Shown here one piece after another: positions 1 to 8,360 of a DNA stretch of 64,000 nt. The notes below the pieces were generated by a model. That model ran no database searches, was not told the DNA's origin, and saw nothing but the letters and a program-made list of their open reading frames with translations. Source of the DNA: Devosia geojensis (GTDB lineage: Bacteria; Pseudomonadota; Alphaproteobacteria; Rhizobiales; Devosiaceae); contig NZ_JZEX01000119.1 in NCBI RefSeq assembly GCF_000969415.1, positions 1 through 64,000 on the forward strand, read 5' to 3'. Made by a program: the position numbers and the translations under genes. How positions within the stretch are numbered: position 1 is the first letter of the stretch; each line of letters opens with the position of its first letter.

Positions 1-6
1 CCCCAG

Positions 7-29
7 CCCCTCCCCTCAAGGGGGAGGGG
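7..29. repeat. GC-rich hairpin downstream of the CUT2 ABC operon
   Basis: Perfect inverted arms CCCCTCCCC and GGGGAGGGG with a five-base spacer. It lies just past the 3' end of the ABC operon read on the minus strand. There is no T-run, so a rho-independent terminator is not shown. It resembles the palindromic intergenic elements found elsewhere in this window. Confidence 0.5.
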
Positions 30-51
30 AGCGATGCCGCGGCGCCCCGGG

Positions 52-805
52 TCAGACAAACGCGGCTTCTCCTTCGACGCCGGATTTGACGCCGGTGATG
101 AGGGAGAAAAAAAAAAACGCCGACGATCCTGCCGCGGCGCCAGACCCAGATGCGGTCGACGAGGTCGAGCACCTGGCGCAGGTTGTGGCTGACGAGGATC
201 AGGGGAATGCCGCGCTGCTTGAGGCCGCGGATGATGTTCTCGACCTGGGCGGTTTCCTGCACGCCGAGCGCGGCGGTCGGCTCGTCCATGATGATGAGCT
301 TGCTGGCAAAGGTCGCAGCGCGGCTGATGGCGACGCACTGGCGCTGGCCGCCGGACATGTTGCGGATCTTGCTCTTGAGGTCGGGAATCTTGACGCCGGT
401 GGTCTTCAAGGCCTCGGCGGAGCGGCGGGTCATCTCGCGCTCGTTGAGGATGGAGAAGGGACCGAGATTGAACCAGGTCCGCTCGCGGCCGAGGAAGAGA
501 TTTGACGGGACGTCGAGATCATCGGCGAGGGCGAGGTTCTGGAACACGGTCTCTATGCCATGGTCGCGCGCATCGATCGGGGTCTTGAACGCGACTTCCT
601 CGCCGTCGAAGAAAATCTGGCCGGCGGAGGGCTGCTCGACACCGGTGATCTGGCGGACGAATGTCGACTTGCCCGCGCCATTGTCGCCGACGATGGCGAC
701 GTGCTCGCCTTCGCGCAGCACGAAGTTGGCGTCCTCCAGCGCATGGATGCCGCCGTAGCGTTTGCTGAGGCCGCGTGTCTCGAGGATGACCTTGCGTTCG
801 GACAT
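52..805 (-). CDS. CUT2 sugar ABC transporter ATPase (FrcA-like), frameshifted near the C-terminus
   Basis: ATP-hydrolysing subunit of a CUT2 (ribose/fructose/inositol class) importer, single nucleotide-binding domain. Starting at the ATG at 805 (RBS AGGAG) the frame shows Walker A GDNGAGKST, signature MSGGQRQC and Walker B LIIMDEP followed by TAALGVQETAQVE, typical of FrcA-type subunits. Around 107-117 there is a run of 11 A. In the starting frame the product then becomes arginine-rich and runs off the window. One frame over, the residues SLITGVKSGVEGEAAFV and a stop at 52-54 give the expected family end. About 10-12 residues of the usual linker are also missing there. This is either a true frameshift/deletion or a sequencing or assembly error. 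The permease and SBP genes lie upstream in the same direction. Confidence 0.8.
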
Positions 806-825
806 TTGCTACTCCTTTTGGTGTC

Positions 826-870
826 GCGCTCTCGAACCGCAAAAGTGGTATCCACTTTTGCTGAGAGCGC
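826..870. repeat. Nested palindrome between permease and ATPase genes
   Basis: Two nested inverted repeats: outer GCGCTCTC/GAGAGCGC and inner CAAAAGTGG/CCACTTTTG around a three-base loop. It sits between the permease stop (877) and the ATPase start (805). A degenerate copy (aaagcggcgtccacttttgc) lies near 11608-11630. This AAAAGTGG-type palindrome is common in Hyphomicrobiales intergenic DNA (recalled, not searched). It could modulate expression of the downstream ATPase. Confidence 0.65.
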
Positions 871-876
871 TCCTTC

Positions 877-1902
877 CTAACCCCGGCCGCGGGCGCGCTG
901 GCGGTAGACGTCCTGGACGACGGCGATGACGATGATCGCGCCCAGGATCATCTCCTGGTAGTAGGCCCCGACCCGGAGGAACGTGAAGCCGGAGGTGATG
1001 ACGCCGAGGATCAGCATGCCGAGCGCGGTGCCGACGATGGAGCCGCGCCCGCCGGCCAGCGAGGCGCCGCCGATGACGGCCATGGAGATGGCGTGGAGCT
1101 CGTACATGGTGCCCATGCCGGACTGGGCGGTGAGGCCGCGGGCCGAGAGCACGATGCCGGCAAGGCCAGCCAGCACCCCGGCTATGCAATAGACCAGGAT
1201 GATGTGGCGCTCGACGTTGATGCCGGAGACGCGGGCGGCCTGCTCGTTGGAGCCGATGGCGTAGGTGCGCCGGCCATAGACGGTGTAGCGCAGCGCAAGC
1301 TGGAAGAGGACCGCGACGGCGAGGAAGATCAGCACCGGGTTCATGCCGGCGCCGATGGCGGCGAAATCGGGCGTCGGGAAGGAGACGGGCTGGCCTTCGG
1401 TGTACCATTTAGCGACGCCGCGGGCGCTGACCATCATGCCGAGCGTGGCGATGAAGGGCGGTATCTTGGTGTAGGCGATCAACGCGCCGTTGATGAGGCC
1501 GGCGAGGAGCCCACAGCCAAGGCCGACGGCGACGGGAACGATGACCGGCAGATCGGTCAGGTGCGGATAGACGGCGCGGGCGTAGGTCGACACCTGCGCG
1601 AAGCTCATGGCGATCATGGCGGTGGCGCCGACGACGGAGCCGGAGGAAAGATCGATGCCGCCGGTGATGATGACCTGGGTGACGCCGACGGCAATGATGC
1701 CGATGACGCTCACCTGCAGGATCATGATGCTGAGGCGCTGGAAATTGAAGAGGAAGCTCTGGCCCTGGAAGATCCAGCCGAGGATCTCGAAGAGCACGGC
1801 GATGATAACGAGGCCGATGAAGACATTGAACTCGGCCGGCCAGGGGCGGCGATCGGTTTTCTCCGCGGCGGGCTTGGCCGTTGCGTCTGCTACCTGGGCC
1901 AT
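877..1902 (-). CDS. CUT2 sugar ABC transporter permease (RbsC/FrcC family)
   Basis: Inner-membrane permease of 341 residues, the usual size for the RbsC/FrcC (BPD_transp_2) family. After a charged N-terminal tail the protein is almost entirely hydrophobic helices. It carries the family signature [14 protein letters not shown] and the later stretch [19 protein letters not shown], a hallmark of ribose/inositol/fructose permeases. It lies between the SBP gene upstream and the ATPase downstream, all on the minus strand, forming one importer. Substrate cannot be read from the permease itself. The IolR-like box before the operon favours a cyclitol. Confidence 0.88.
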   Translation of the reverse strand: MAQVADATAKPAAEKTDRRPWPAEFNVFIGLVIIAVLFEILGWIFQGQSFLFNFQRLSIMILQVSVIGIIAVGVTQVIITGGIDLSSGSVVGATAMIAMSFAQVSTYARAVYPHLTDLPVIVPVAVGLGCGLLAGLINGALIAYTKIPPFIATLGMMVSARGVAKWYTEGQPVSFPTPDFAAIGAGMNPVLIFLAVAVLFQLALRYTVYGRRTYAIGSNEQAARVSGINVERHIILVYCIAGVLAGLAGIVLSARGLTAQSGMGTMYELHAISMAVIGGASLAGGRGSIVGTALGMLILGVITSGFTFLRVGAYYQEMILGAIIVIAVVQDVYRQRARGRG

Positions 1903-2024
1903 GGTGTCCTCTCTTTTTTCGCCATTCTACGCCTGCCGATGGCGGGGTTTAACCGGAATCGACGGGTGGGCTCCCCTTCCTTGAGAGCGGAGCTAATACA
2001 TAAGTCTCCGACCTGGGAACCGGC

Positions 2025-2190
2025 CCCCTTCCCTCTCCCCTTGTGGGAGAGGGACAGATTTTCCGCGTTCAGCGGAAAATCAGGGTGAGGGGTCTGCGAT
2101 GCCGCCGCTTACGCTGACGTTTGCCTCGGCATCGTTGACCCCTCATCCGCCCCTTCGGGGCACCTTCTCCCACAAGGGGAGAAGGGGGTG
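2025..2190. repeat. Composite palindromic repeat between SBP and permease genes
   Basis: A roughly 165-bp element. Its outer arms (ccctctccccttgtgggag and the mirrored ctcccacaaggggagaagg) are complementary, and an inner hairpin ATTTTCCGC/GCGGAAAAT sits at about 2059-2081. It fills most of the 307-bp gap between the SBP and permease genes. Such an intercistronic structure can leave the SBP message more abundant than the permease message; that role is inference. A related pyrimidine/purine element occurs at about 17218-17335. Confidence 0.6.
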
Positions 2191-2209
2191 CCCTACTCCG
2201 GCCCCTTGG

Positions 2210-3154
2210 TCAGTTCGCTTCGAAATAGTCCTCGATGTTCTCGGGGGTGACGAGCTCGAAGGGCACCCAGATGACCTGCTCGACTTCCTCGCCGGCGGCG
2301 AGCGCGATGGCGGCGTCGAGGGAGCCGGAGCCCTGGGCGGCGGCGTTCTGGAAGACGGTGACGTCGAGGTCGCCGGCCTGCATGGCCGCGAGGGCGTCCT
2401 GCGTCGCGTCGACGCCGCCGACGATGACGTCTTCCATCGACATGCCCGCCGCCTTCATCGACTGGATGGCGCCGATGGCCATCTCGTCGTTGTTGGAGAC
2501 GAGCGCATCGAACTGAACGCCGGCCGAGAGCCAGTTGGTCATGAGGTCGGCGGCCTGGGTGCGCTGCCAGTTGGCGGTCTGCTCCTCGACGATGGTCATG
2601 AACGAGCATTCGTCGGTGGCGATGACGTCGTGCACGTCCTGAGTGCGCTGGCGGGCGGCCTGGTTGGAGAGCTCGCCCATCATGACGACGATATTGGCGC
2701 CCTCGCCCTTGCCGACCTCCTGCAGCAGGCGGCAGACTTCCTGGGTCTCGAGGGTGCCGGAATCGACCTCGTTGGAGCCGACGAAGGCCTGGTTGTCGGG
2801 CAGGGTCTCGAGGTTGACCGGCTGGCGGTTGACGTAGACCAGCGGGATGTTGGCCTGTGCGGCCAGCGCCGACATGGCTTCGGTGGCGTCGGTGTCGACA
2901 GGATTGACGATGATGGCGTCGACGCCTGAGGCCACGAAATTCTGGATCTGGTTGAGCTGACGGCCGACGTCGTTCTGCGCGTCCTCGATCTGCACCTCGA
3001 CGCCGTCGAGTGTGCCGGCGTATTCCTCGATGCCGTTGCGCAGGACGGTGAGGAAATTGTCGTCGAAAAGCGCCATGGATACGCCGACGGTCTGGGCGGC
3101 GGCGGTGCCGGTCATCAGGCCGACGGCAAGGCCGGCCAGTACGAGCTTCTTCAT
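2210..3154 (-). CDS. CUT2 sugar ABC transporter substrate-binding protein (possibly inositol)
   Basis: Periplasmic sugar-binding protein of 314 residues (Peripla_BP_4 family). The N-terminus is a signal peptide (lysines, hydrophobic core, cleavage likely after TAAA). The mature part begins QTVGVSMALFDDNFLTVLRN and carries typical motifs: IIVNPVDTDA, VGGVDATQDALAAM and DLDVTVFQNA. The pattern resembles rhizobial SBPs annotated for inositol uptake (IntA/IbpA type); this is from memory. It is the first transporter gene after the isomerase-like gene, with a short gap, and ahead of the permease. ATG has a good RBS (AGGAG). Confidence 0.88.
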   Translation of the reverse strand: MKKLVLAGLAVGLMTGTAAAQTVGVSMALFDDNFLTVLRNGIEEYAGTLDGVEVQIEDAQNDVGRQLNQIQNFVASGVDAIIVNPVDTDATEAMSALAAQANIPLVYVNRQPVNLETLPDNQAFVGSNEVDSGTLETQEVCRLLQEVGKGEGANIVVMMGELSNQAARQRTQDVHDVIATDECSFMTIVEEQTANWQRTQAADLMTNWLSAGVQFDALVSNNDEMAIGAIQSMKAAGMSMEDVIVGGVDATQDALAAMQAGDLDVTVFQNAAAQGSGSLDAAIALAAGEEVEQVIWVPFELVTPENIEDYFEAN

Positions 3155-3230
3155 TTATGTTCTCCTCCTCATGGAGCGTCCGGTGGCGCTCCTGTTCTTG
3201 ACCGGATGTTCCCCGAGCGGGAATCCTCCT

Positions 3231-4067
3231 CTATGCGGCGCGCTCCTCCAGCGCGTCGGAAACGAAATCGATGCTCTGGCCGATGGCCTTGGCAGGATCG
3301 GCGAGCGTGCGCAGTTCCTCGGCGAAGGGTTCGAGCGAAAGCAGCGCGCGGCAACCGGCGGCGCGCAGCGCCGCGATCTGGCCGAGATTATCGAGCCGGT
3401 CGCGCGGACCGACGAGGACGCGGTGGGAATCGCGCATGTCGGTGAACGCCACGGCGGGGTCGTCGACCCCGGAGATGTGGATGAGGCCTGTCTCCTGCGG
3501 AAAGAGCTGCGCCTCGCCGGCAAGGCGATGGTGAAACGTATCGTGGACGAGGCGGAACGCGCCCTGCCCGTTCGCGGCGGCGATGGCGGCGACGGCTTCG
3601 CTCTTGAGGCTCAGCGAACAGGCGGCAAAGCCGAGGCATTCGATGAGGCCGGTGAGGCGGCGCGCGGAGAGGATCGGCGACAGGCCGGCGAGCGCTTGCG
3701 TCGCGTTGGCGACCCGCTCGCTGCGGTCAAGGCCCGTGCCGTCGTTGGCGGCGACGAGAACGAGCGCCCCGGCGCCGCAGGCTGCCGCATAGTCGGCGAG
3801 CGCCTCGGCTTCGGCGGCGCGCTCGGGCGACCAGTGATTGAACTTCTGCAGGGCGTTGATGGAAAGGATCGCGACCCCAGCCTCTTCGGCGAAGGCACGC
3901 ACGGCAGCCGGCGGCGTGCCGTCGAGGATGGGCAGGCCCGGCAGGTCGTTGCGAATCTCGACAGACGAGATGCCGAGGCTGCGCGCAAGGGAAAAGAACG
4001 CCGGCAGAGGCAGTTGCGGAGCGACCATGTGGTTGAGCGCAAAAACAGGCCGGTCGTTCAAGCTCAC
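3231..4067 (-). CDS. Sugar phosphate isomerase/epimerase-like TIM-barrel protein
   Basis: Protein of 278 residues of the xylose-isomerase-like TIM barrel superfamily (AP endonuclease 2 fold; IolE/IolI/hydroxypyruvate isomerase relatives). Visible landmarks are SSVEIRNDLPGL near residue 35, AILSINALQKFNHW near 75, GLIECLGFA, and FRLVHDTFHHRLAGE with a likely metal-binding Asp-His pair. It is the first gene of the minus-strand CUT2 importer operon. With the IolR-like box upstream this fits inositol or inosose metabolism, but the exact reaction is not determined. Confidence 0.75.
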   Translation of the reverse strand: MSLNDRPVFALNHMVAPQLPLPAFFSLARSLGISSVEIRNDLPGLPILDGTPPAAVRAFAEEAGVAILSINALQKFNHWSPERAAEAEALADYAAACGAGALVLVAANDGTGLDRSERVANATQALAGLSPILSARRLTGLIECLGFAACSLSLKSEAVAAIAAANGQGAFRLVHDTFHHRLAGEAQLFPQETGLIHISGVDDPAVAFTDMRDSHRVLVGPRDRLDNLGQIAALRAAGCRALLSLEPFAEELRTLADPAKAIGQSIDFVSDALEERAA

Positions 4068-4146
4068 CCTCCCTCGACGCCGGGCTCTTGGCGGCCCGTC
4101 CGCTTATGCCCTCAAATGAAACACGGGTTCCGCTTCTTTGTCAATC

Positions 4147-4162
4147 TGGAACTAATATTCCA
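4147..4162. promoter_or_regulatory. Probable IolR-type operator (GGAA-N6-TTCC)
   Basis: Perfect palindromic arms TGGAA and TTCCA around six bases (TGGAACTAATATTCCA). They are nested in further arms TGTCAA (from about 4139) and TTGACA (to about 4171). GGAA-N6-TTCC is the motif reported for inositol regulons of Sinorhizobium and other alphaproteobacteria. It lies 80 bp upstream of the isomerase/importer operon. A minus-strand TTGACA with a 17-base spacer to TTTCAT could be the promoter. The gap 4068-4388 otherwise shows only one loose GGAAC/GTTCC pair. Confidence 0.6.
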
Positions 4163-4388
4163 AATTTGACAGTGATGGATGCGATTTTCCGCGCATTCTA
4201 CGGAACAAACGGACGCTGTGACGTTCCAAAAAGATGCGTTGCTCGTGGATCGTTCAAATCCTTGCACAGCCCCGCGACGGCGACAGACGCGCCGGCACCA
4301 AGAGACGCTTGAGGTATTTCGGACCTATCGGGTAGGAGCATAGGCAATTCGATCCGCCGGGTCGCATGGAATAAATCGAGGACGACAA

Positions 4389-5261
4389 ATGAGTGAAGTC
4401 GCGGGCTCGCAGCAGGCGACCTATGTGCTGACGCTTTCCTGCGCGGACCGGCCGGGGATCGTGGCCGCGGTGACGACGGAGCTGGCGGCGCTGGGCGGCA
4501 ACATCGCCGAGAGCAACCAATTCTGGGACCGGCAGACCGGCCAGTTCTTCATGCGCATCGCCTTCACCATGCCGGCGGGCACCGGGCGCGAGAGCATCGA
4601 GCGGGCGCTGAAGCCGGCATTCGAGCGGTTCGGCATGAAGACGGCGATCGCCGACCAGGCGCGCAAACCGCGCATGATCATCATGGTCTCGAAGTTCGAC
4701 CATGCGCTGCTGCACCTGCTGTATCAGATCCGGGTGGGCTGGCTGGACGCGGAGGTCGCCGCGATCGTCTCCAACCATGCGGACGCCGAGCGGATCGCCA
4801 GGGCCGAGGACATCCCCTTCCACCTCTGGCCGGTGACCAGGGAGAACAAGGCCGAACAGGAGGCCAAGGTCATCGCGCTGGTCAAGGAAACGGACGCGGA
4901 CCTCGTCGTGCTGGCGCGCTACATGCAGGTGCTGTCCGACAATCTCTCCAACCGGCTCTATGGCAAGGCGATCAATATCCACCACTCGTTCCTGCCGAGC
5001 TTCAAGGGGGCCAAGCCCTACCATCAGGCGCACGAGCGCGGAGTGAAGCTCATCGGCGCGACGGCGCACTACGTGACGGCCGCCCTCGACGAGGGGCCGA
5101 TCATCGAGCAGGAAACGGCGCGGGTGACGCATTCGATGAGCCCGGACGACCTGATCGCGGCCGGGCGCGACATCGAGAGCCGCGTGCTGGCGCGGGCGGT
5201 GAAGCTGCACCTGGAAAGCCGGGTGATGCTGAATGGGCATAAGACGGTGGTGTTCGGGTAG
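4389..5261 (+). CDS. purU: Formyltetrahydrofolate deformylase PurU
   Basis: Hydrolyses 10-formyltetrahydrofolate to formate and tetrahydrofolate, balancing one-carbon pools in the cytoplasm. It is 290 residues, normal for PurU. An N-terminal ACT domain (about 10-88, beginning YVLTLSCADRPGIVAAVT) is followed by a formyltransferase domain. Catalytic residues by analogy with PurN are N196, H198 (NIHHSFLPSF) and D234 (DEGPIIEQ); the N-to-D spacing of 38 matches PurN. It is monocistronic and ends just before a large inverted repeat and the convergent MarR gene. Confidence 0.95.
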   Translation: MSEVAGSQQATYVLTLSCADRPGIVAAVTTELAALGGNIAESNQFWDRQTGQFFMRIAFTMPAGTGRESIERALKPAFERFGMKTAIADQARKPRMIIMVSKFDHALLHLLYQIRVGWLDAEVAAIVSNHADAERIARAEDIPFHLWPVTRENKAEQEAKVIALVKETDADLVVLARYMQVLSDNLSNRLYGKAINIHHSFLPSFKGAKPYHQAHERGVKLIGATAHYVTAALDEGPIIEQETARVTHSMSPDDLIAAGRDIESRVLARAVKLHLESRVMLNGHKTVVFG

Positions 5262-5269
5262 GTAGAGAC

Positions 5270-5404
5270 GTGCCACGCCCTCGTGGTTCGAGGCCGCTTC
5301 GCGGCACCTCACCATGAGGGCTACTGGGACGACTCTGGATTCTCATCAGCCCCCATGGTGAGGCGCGAAGCGCAGCGGAGCCTCGAACCACGAGGGCGTG
5401 GCAC
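5270..5404. repeat. Large inverted repeat between convergent purU and marR genes
   Basis: Perfect 25-bp inverted arms at 5270-5294 and 5380-5404 (containing CACGCCCTCGTGGTTCGAGG and its complement). Inside are second-order arms CACCTCACCATG and CATGGTGAGG. Single copies of the same unit occur at 13353-13405 and 15845-15899. Placed exactly between two converging genes, it could act as a bidirectional transcription barrier. Confidence 0.75.
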
Positions 5405-5998
5405 TCAGTCCTTCTCGCCAGCCGCTTCCGCGTCCCTCGCCCGCTTGGCGTCCGCCTCGGCGATCCAGCCGCTGAACTTGGTGAAGAGGCGGGCGAACTC
5501 GACGACTTCTTCTTCCGGCCAGTCGCCCAGGGCGTCGGCGAAGCGCTGCCACTTGTACTTGCGCACGGCCAAGGCGTGGCGGCGGCCGGCGTCGGTCAAT
5601 TCGAGACAGATGCGGCGGGCGTCGGCCTGGGAGGCGACACGCTTGACGACGCCGGCCTCGACGGCGTCGGAAACGATGCGGCTGGCGCGGGAGGGATCGA
5701 CGTTGAGGCGCTCGGCGACGGTGCCGACGGTCACCTCCCGGTCGCTGCCGGCGCAGGATTCGACGACGGACATGACGTCGAAGACGCCGGGATCGAAGTC
5801 GAGCTTCAGGTCGCGCACGGCCATGCGCATGAGCTCGCGCCGGGCCATGGAGCGGCGGATGTTGCCCATGATGGAATCGATGGCGACCGCCGCCTCGGCC
5901 GCGCGCGGCGACATCCCGTTGCCGATGAGCTGCAGGACATGATGATCCTGCAATTGATCGACCGGCTTTTTTTGGCCTTGGGCGTTGTCCTTGCTCAT
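5405..5998 (-). CDS. MarR family transcriptional regulator
   Basis: Winged-helix regulator of 197 residues, longer than a minimal MarR (about 150). The DNA-binding core runs about 95-150, with REVTVGTVAERLNVDPSRASRIVSDAVEAGVVKRV as helix-turn-helix and the charged wing ASQADARRICLELTDAGR. The N-terminal extension is polar. It is transcribed away from the adjacent MFS efflux gene, and a near-perfect palindrome lies in the shared promoter. Repression of the pump, relieved by a ligand, is the usual arrangement and is inferred here. Confidence 0.85.
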   Translation of the reverse strand: MSKDNAQGQKKPVDQLQDHHVLQLIGNGMSPRAAEAAVAIDSIMGNIRRSMARRELMRMAVRDLKLDFDPGVFDVMSVVESCAGSDREVTVGTVAERLNVDPSRASRIVSDAVEAGVVKRVASQADARRICLELTDAGRRHALAVRKYKWQRFADALGDWPEEEVVEFARLFTKFSGWIAEADAKRARDAEAAGEKD

Positions 5999-6058
5999 AA
6001 TAGGCTCATATCAAGTCTCGGGCGCGCTGCAAACCGACGGTGCGGGACAGGCAAATTA

Positions 6059-6090
6059 TGTGCTATTGACATATAAGTGACAATGGCACA
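6059..6090. promoter_or_regulatory. Candidate MarR operator in the marR/MFS divergent promoter
   Basis: Arms TGTGCTATTG (6059-6068) and CAATGGCACA (6081-6090) pair at nine of ten positions around a 12-base spacer. The element overlaps a TTGACA (6066-6071) suited to be the -35 of the rightward pump promoter. It lies 61 bp before the regulator start and 31 bp before the pump start. Confidence 0.55.
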
Positions 6091-6120
6091 TTTTCTAGCG
6101 CCTTCAGCAAGAGCTTTGCC

Positions 6121-7695
6121 ATGACCGAAACCGCTTCGCCTGCCCCTGCCCCGATGTCGTTCTCGCGCAAGATGACGATCTATGTGGCGCTTCTCGCCGG
6201 CCTCTTCATGGCCGTGCTCGACGCGCAGATCGTGGCGACGGCGCTGCCCACGATCGCCGCCGACCTCGGGCGGCTGGAGCTCTTCGGCTGGGTGGGCGCG
6301 GCGTACCTGCTCGCCACGGCAGCGGTGACGCCGTTCTACGGCAAGCTCGGCGACCTCTTCGGGCGCAAGCGCGTGTTCATGGCGGCCATCGTCATCTTCG
6401 TCATCGGCTCGCTCGCCTGCGGGCTCGCGCGGTCGATGGAGATGCTGATCGCTGCCCGCGTGATCCAGGGTCTCGGGGGCGGCGGGCTGATGACCTCGGC
6501 CTTCGGCATTCTCGCGGACCTCTTCGAGCCGCGCGAGCGGGCCAAGTACCAGGGGTTCAGCTCGGCGGTGTTCACGGTGGCGAGCCTCATCGGCCCCGTG
6601 GCGGGCGGCGTCATCAGCCAGACGATCGGCTGGGAGTACATCTTCCTCATCAACCTGCCGATCGGCATCGGCGTCATCATCGTCCTGATCTTCGCCATGC
6701 CCAATTTCGAGACCGGGCGGAAGCCCAGCATCGACTACATGGGCGGGTTCCTGCTGGCGGCGGCGGTGACGGCGCTGGTGTTCTGGGCCGAGGAAGCGCT
6801 AGGCGGCGGCTATGGCGGAGTGATGGTCTACCTGCTGCCGGCGGTGGTGGTCGCGGCGCTCGTCGGCTTCGTGGTCGTCGAGCGGCGGGCGGACGAGCCG
6901 ATGGTGCCGCTGCACCTCTTTTCCAACCGCAGCATCTCGCTGGCGCTCGCCATCTCGGTGGTCTCGGGCGTCGCAACGCTCGGCATGCTCAACTACTTCG
7001 CCCTCTTCCTGCAGACGGTGACCGGGTTGCCGCCGGCGCTGGCGGGTCTCCTGTTCCTGCCCTCCTCCGTCGGCTCGCTGCTGGCTTCGGTCGGCTCGGG
7101 CATGCTGGTCTCGCGCACGGGGCGCTATAAGATCTTCCCGGTGATCTCGATGGTGCTCGGGGCCGTGGTGATGATCGGCTTTTCGACCGTGCACGCGACG
7201 ACACCGCTCTGGTTCATCGGCATCCTGATGTTCTTCTTCTCGGTCGCCATCGGCCTGCAGATGCAGACGCTGATGACGGCCGTGCAGGCGGCCGCGCCCA
7301 TGCGCGACGTGGGGGCGGCGACGGGCACCATCACGCTCGCCCGCATGATCGGTGCTTCGCTCGGGCTGGCGGCCAATGGCGGGCTGCTGACGGCGGCGCT
7401 GATGCGGGGGCAAGAGGGGATCTCCGCCGGCACGCTGGCGGCGATGCCCGGGCCGATGAGCGAGATGACGCCGACCGCGATCGCGACCCTGCCGCCGGAA
7501 GCGGCGAGCGAGGTGGTGGAGGTGTTCGCCACGGCTTTCGGCACCGTGTTCTACTTCGGCGCGGCGCTCTTTGCCGTGGGGTTCTTGTGCGCGCTGCTGA
7601 TGCCGAACGTGAAACTCGCCGGGCGCGGCGGCGAGGCGCCGACGGGCGGACGGGCGGCTCCCGCGGGGGTGCCGGCGCAGGCGGCGGGGGAGTGA
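6121..7695 (+). CDS. MFS multidrug efflux transporter, DHA2 (14-TMS) family
   Basis: Drug:proton antiporter of 524 residues, consistent with the 14-helix DHA2 (EmrB/QacA) family. Helix 1 carries LFMAVLDAQIVATALPTIAADL, the DHA2 motif D1. The loop after helix 2 has GKLGDLFGRKRVF (motif A). Motif C follows as FTVASLIGPVAGGVISQTIGWEYIFLINLPIG. The C-terminal tail is Gly/Ala-rich. It is divergent from a MarR regulator, which suggests inducible export of a toxic compound. Confidence 0.9.
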   Translation: MTETASPAPAPMSFSRKMTIYVALLAGLFMAVLDAQIVATALPTIAADLGRLELFGWVGAAYLLATAAVTPFYGKLGDLFGRKRVFMAAIVIFVIGSLACGLARSMEMLIAARVIQGLGGGGLMTSAFGILADLFEPRERAKYQGFSSAVFTVASLIGPVAGGVISQTIGWEYIFLINLPIGIGVIIVLIFAMPNFETGRKPSIDYMGGFLLAAAVTALVFWAEEALGGGYGGVMVYLLPAVVVAALVGFVVVERRADEPMVPLHLFSNRSISLALAISVVSGVATLGMLNYFALFLQTVTGLPPALAGLLFLPSSVGSLLASVGSGMLVSRTGRYKIFPVISMVLGAVVMIGFSTVHATTPLWFIGILMFFFSVAIGLQMQTLMTAVQAAAPMRDVGAATGTITLARMIGASLGLAANGGLLTAALMRGQEGISAGTLAAMPGPMSEMTPTAIATLPPEAASEVVEVFATAFGTVFYFGAALFAVGFLCALLMPNVKLAGRGGEAPTGGRAAPAGVPAQAAGE

Positions 7696-7728
7696 GAAAA
7701 GCGGGGATCGGCACAAATCCCCCACCGG

Positions 7729-7876
7729 ATGTCACCCCGGCGAAGGCCGGGGCCCATCCTGAGATGGCGTAGCGGCCGCCAGGTGGGAGTGGTGAGCACC
7801 TGGAGGTGCCAGTTTCATACACCTTGCGGTTGGGGGGATATCTCAGGATGGGTCCCGGCCTTCGCCGGGATGACAT
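7729..7876. repeat. Dispersed palindromic repeat, copy 1
   Basis: About 148 bp beginning atgtcaccccggcgaaggcc and ending in the mirror image (ccttcgccgggatgacat). The interior contains CCCATCCTGAGAT, ACACCTTGCGGTTG and ATCTCAGGATGGG. The same unit recurs at 13425, 13641, 17378, 19196 and 23083, with a stub at 8281. It occupies most of the gap between the MFS gene and the convergent GIY-YIG gene. Confidence 0.75.
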
Positions 7877-7929
7877 CGGGGTTGAATGAGGCTCGGTGCC
7901 AGTCCTCCAATTTCAATCCCTGACAGGCT

Positions 7930-8229
7930 TCAACGCTGATCGGTCAGGTCCCACCACAAGTCACGCCAGTCGGGATTGGTTTCTTCGATCAACCTCCCCT
8001 TCCAGGCACGCTGCCATTCCTTGATCAGCTTCTCGCGCGTGATCGCCGCGTCGATGTTGTCGTGGACCTCGAACCAGACGAGGTGCCCGATGCCGTGCTT
8101 CCTGGTGAAGCCCTCGACGGCGCCTTCGCGGTGTTCCCAAGCCCGGCGCACGATGTCGTTGGTCACGCCGATATAGAGCGTTCCGTTCCTGCGGCTGGCC
8201 ATGATGTAGACGCAGAAGGTACGGTGCAT
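7930..8229 (-). CDS. GIY-YIG nuclease superfamily protein (UPF0213-like)
   Basis: Small protein of 99 residues. It begins MHRTFCVYIMASRRNGTLYI, carrying the motif pair Y-I ... Y-I-G of single-domain GIY-YIG proteins, followed by VTNDIVRRAWEHREG. The conserved Arg is present and a Glu (REKLIKEWQRAWK) lies in the expected second half. Start is the ATG at 8229, because the open frame further upstream runs antisense-like through the next gene. Function of these stand-alone domains is not established. It is flanked by palindromic repeats. Confidence 0.8.
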   Translation of the reverse strand: MHRTFCVYIMASRRNGTLYIGVTNDIVRRAWEHREGAVEGFTRKHGIGHLVWFEVHDNIDAAITREKLIKEWQRAWKGRLIEETNPDWRDLWWDLTDQR

Positions 8230-8280
8230 GGTGCCCCCAAGTATGCCCACGCAAGGGCACGATGCTTTCACATCCACCGT

Positions 8281-8308
8281 TGTCACCCCGGCTTTCGCCG
8301 GGATGACA
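8281..8308. repeat. Short copy of the dispersed palindromic repeat
   Basis: TGTCACCCCGGCTTTCGCCG followed by GGATGACA forms a compact hairpin, the terminal unit of the larger repeat family. It lies in the 130-bp gap between the GIY-YIG and MerR genes. Confidence 0.6.
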
Positions 8309-8360
8309 GGCGGTGGGTGGGGTGGGTTTGTACCTCGAGCCGCCCCTTCGCGGCCCCGCC

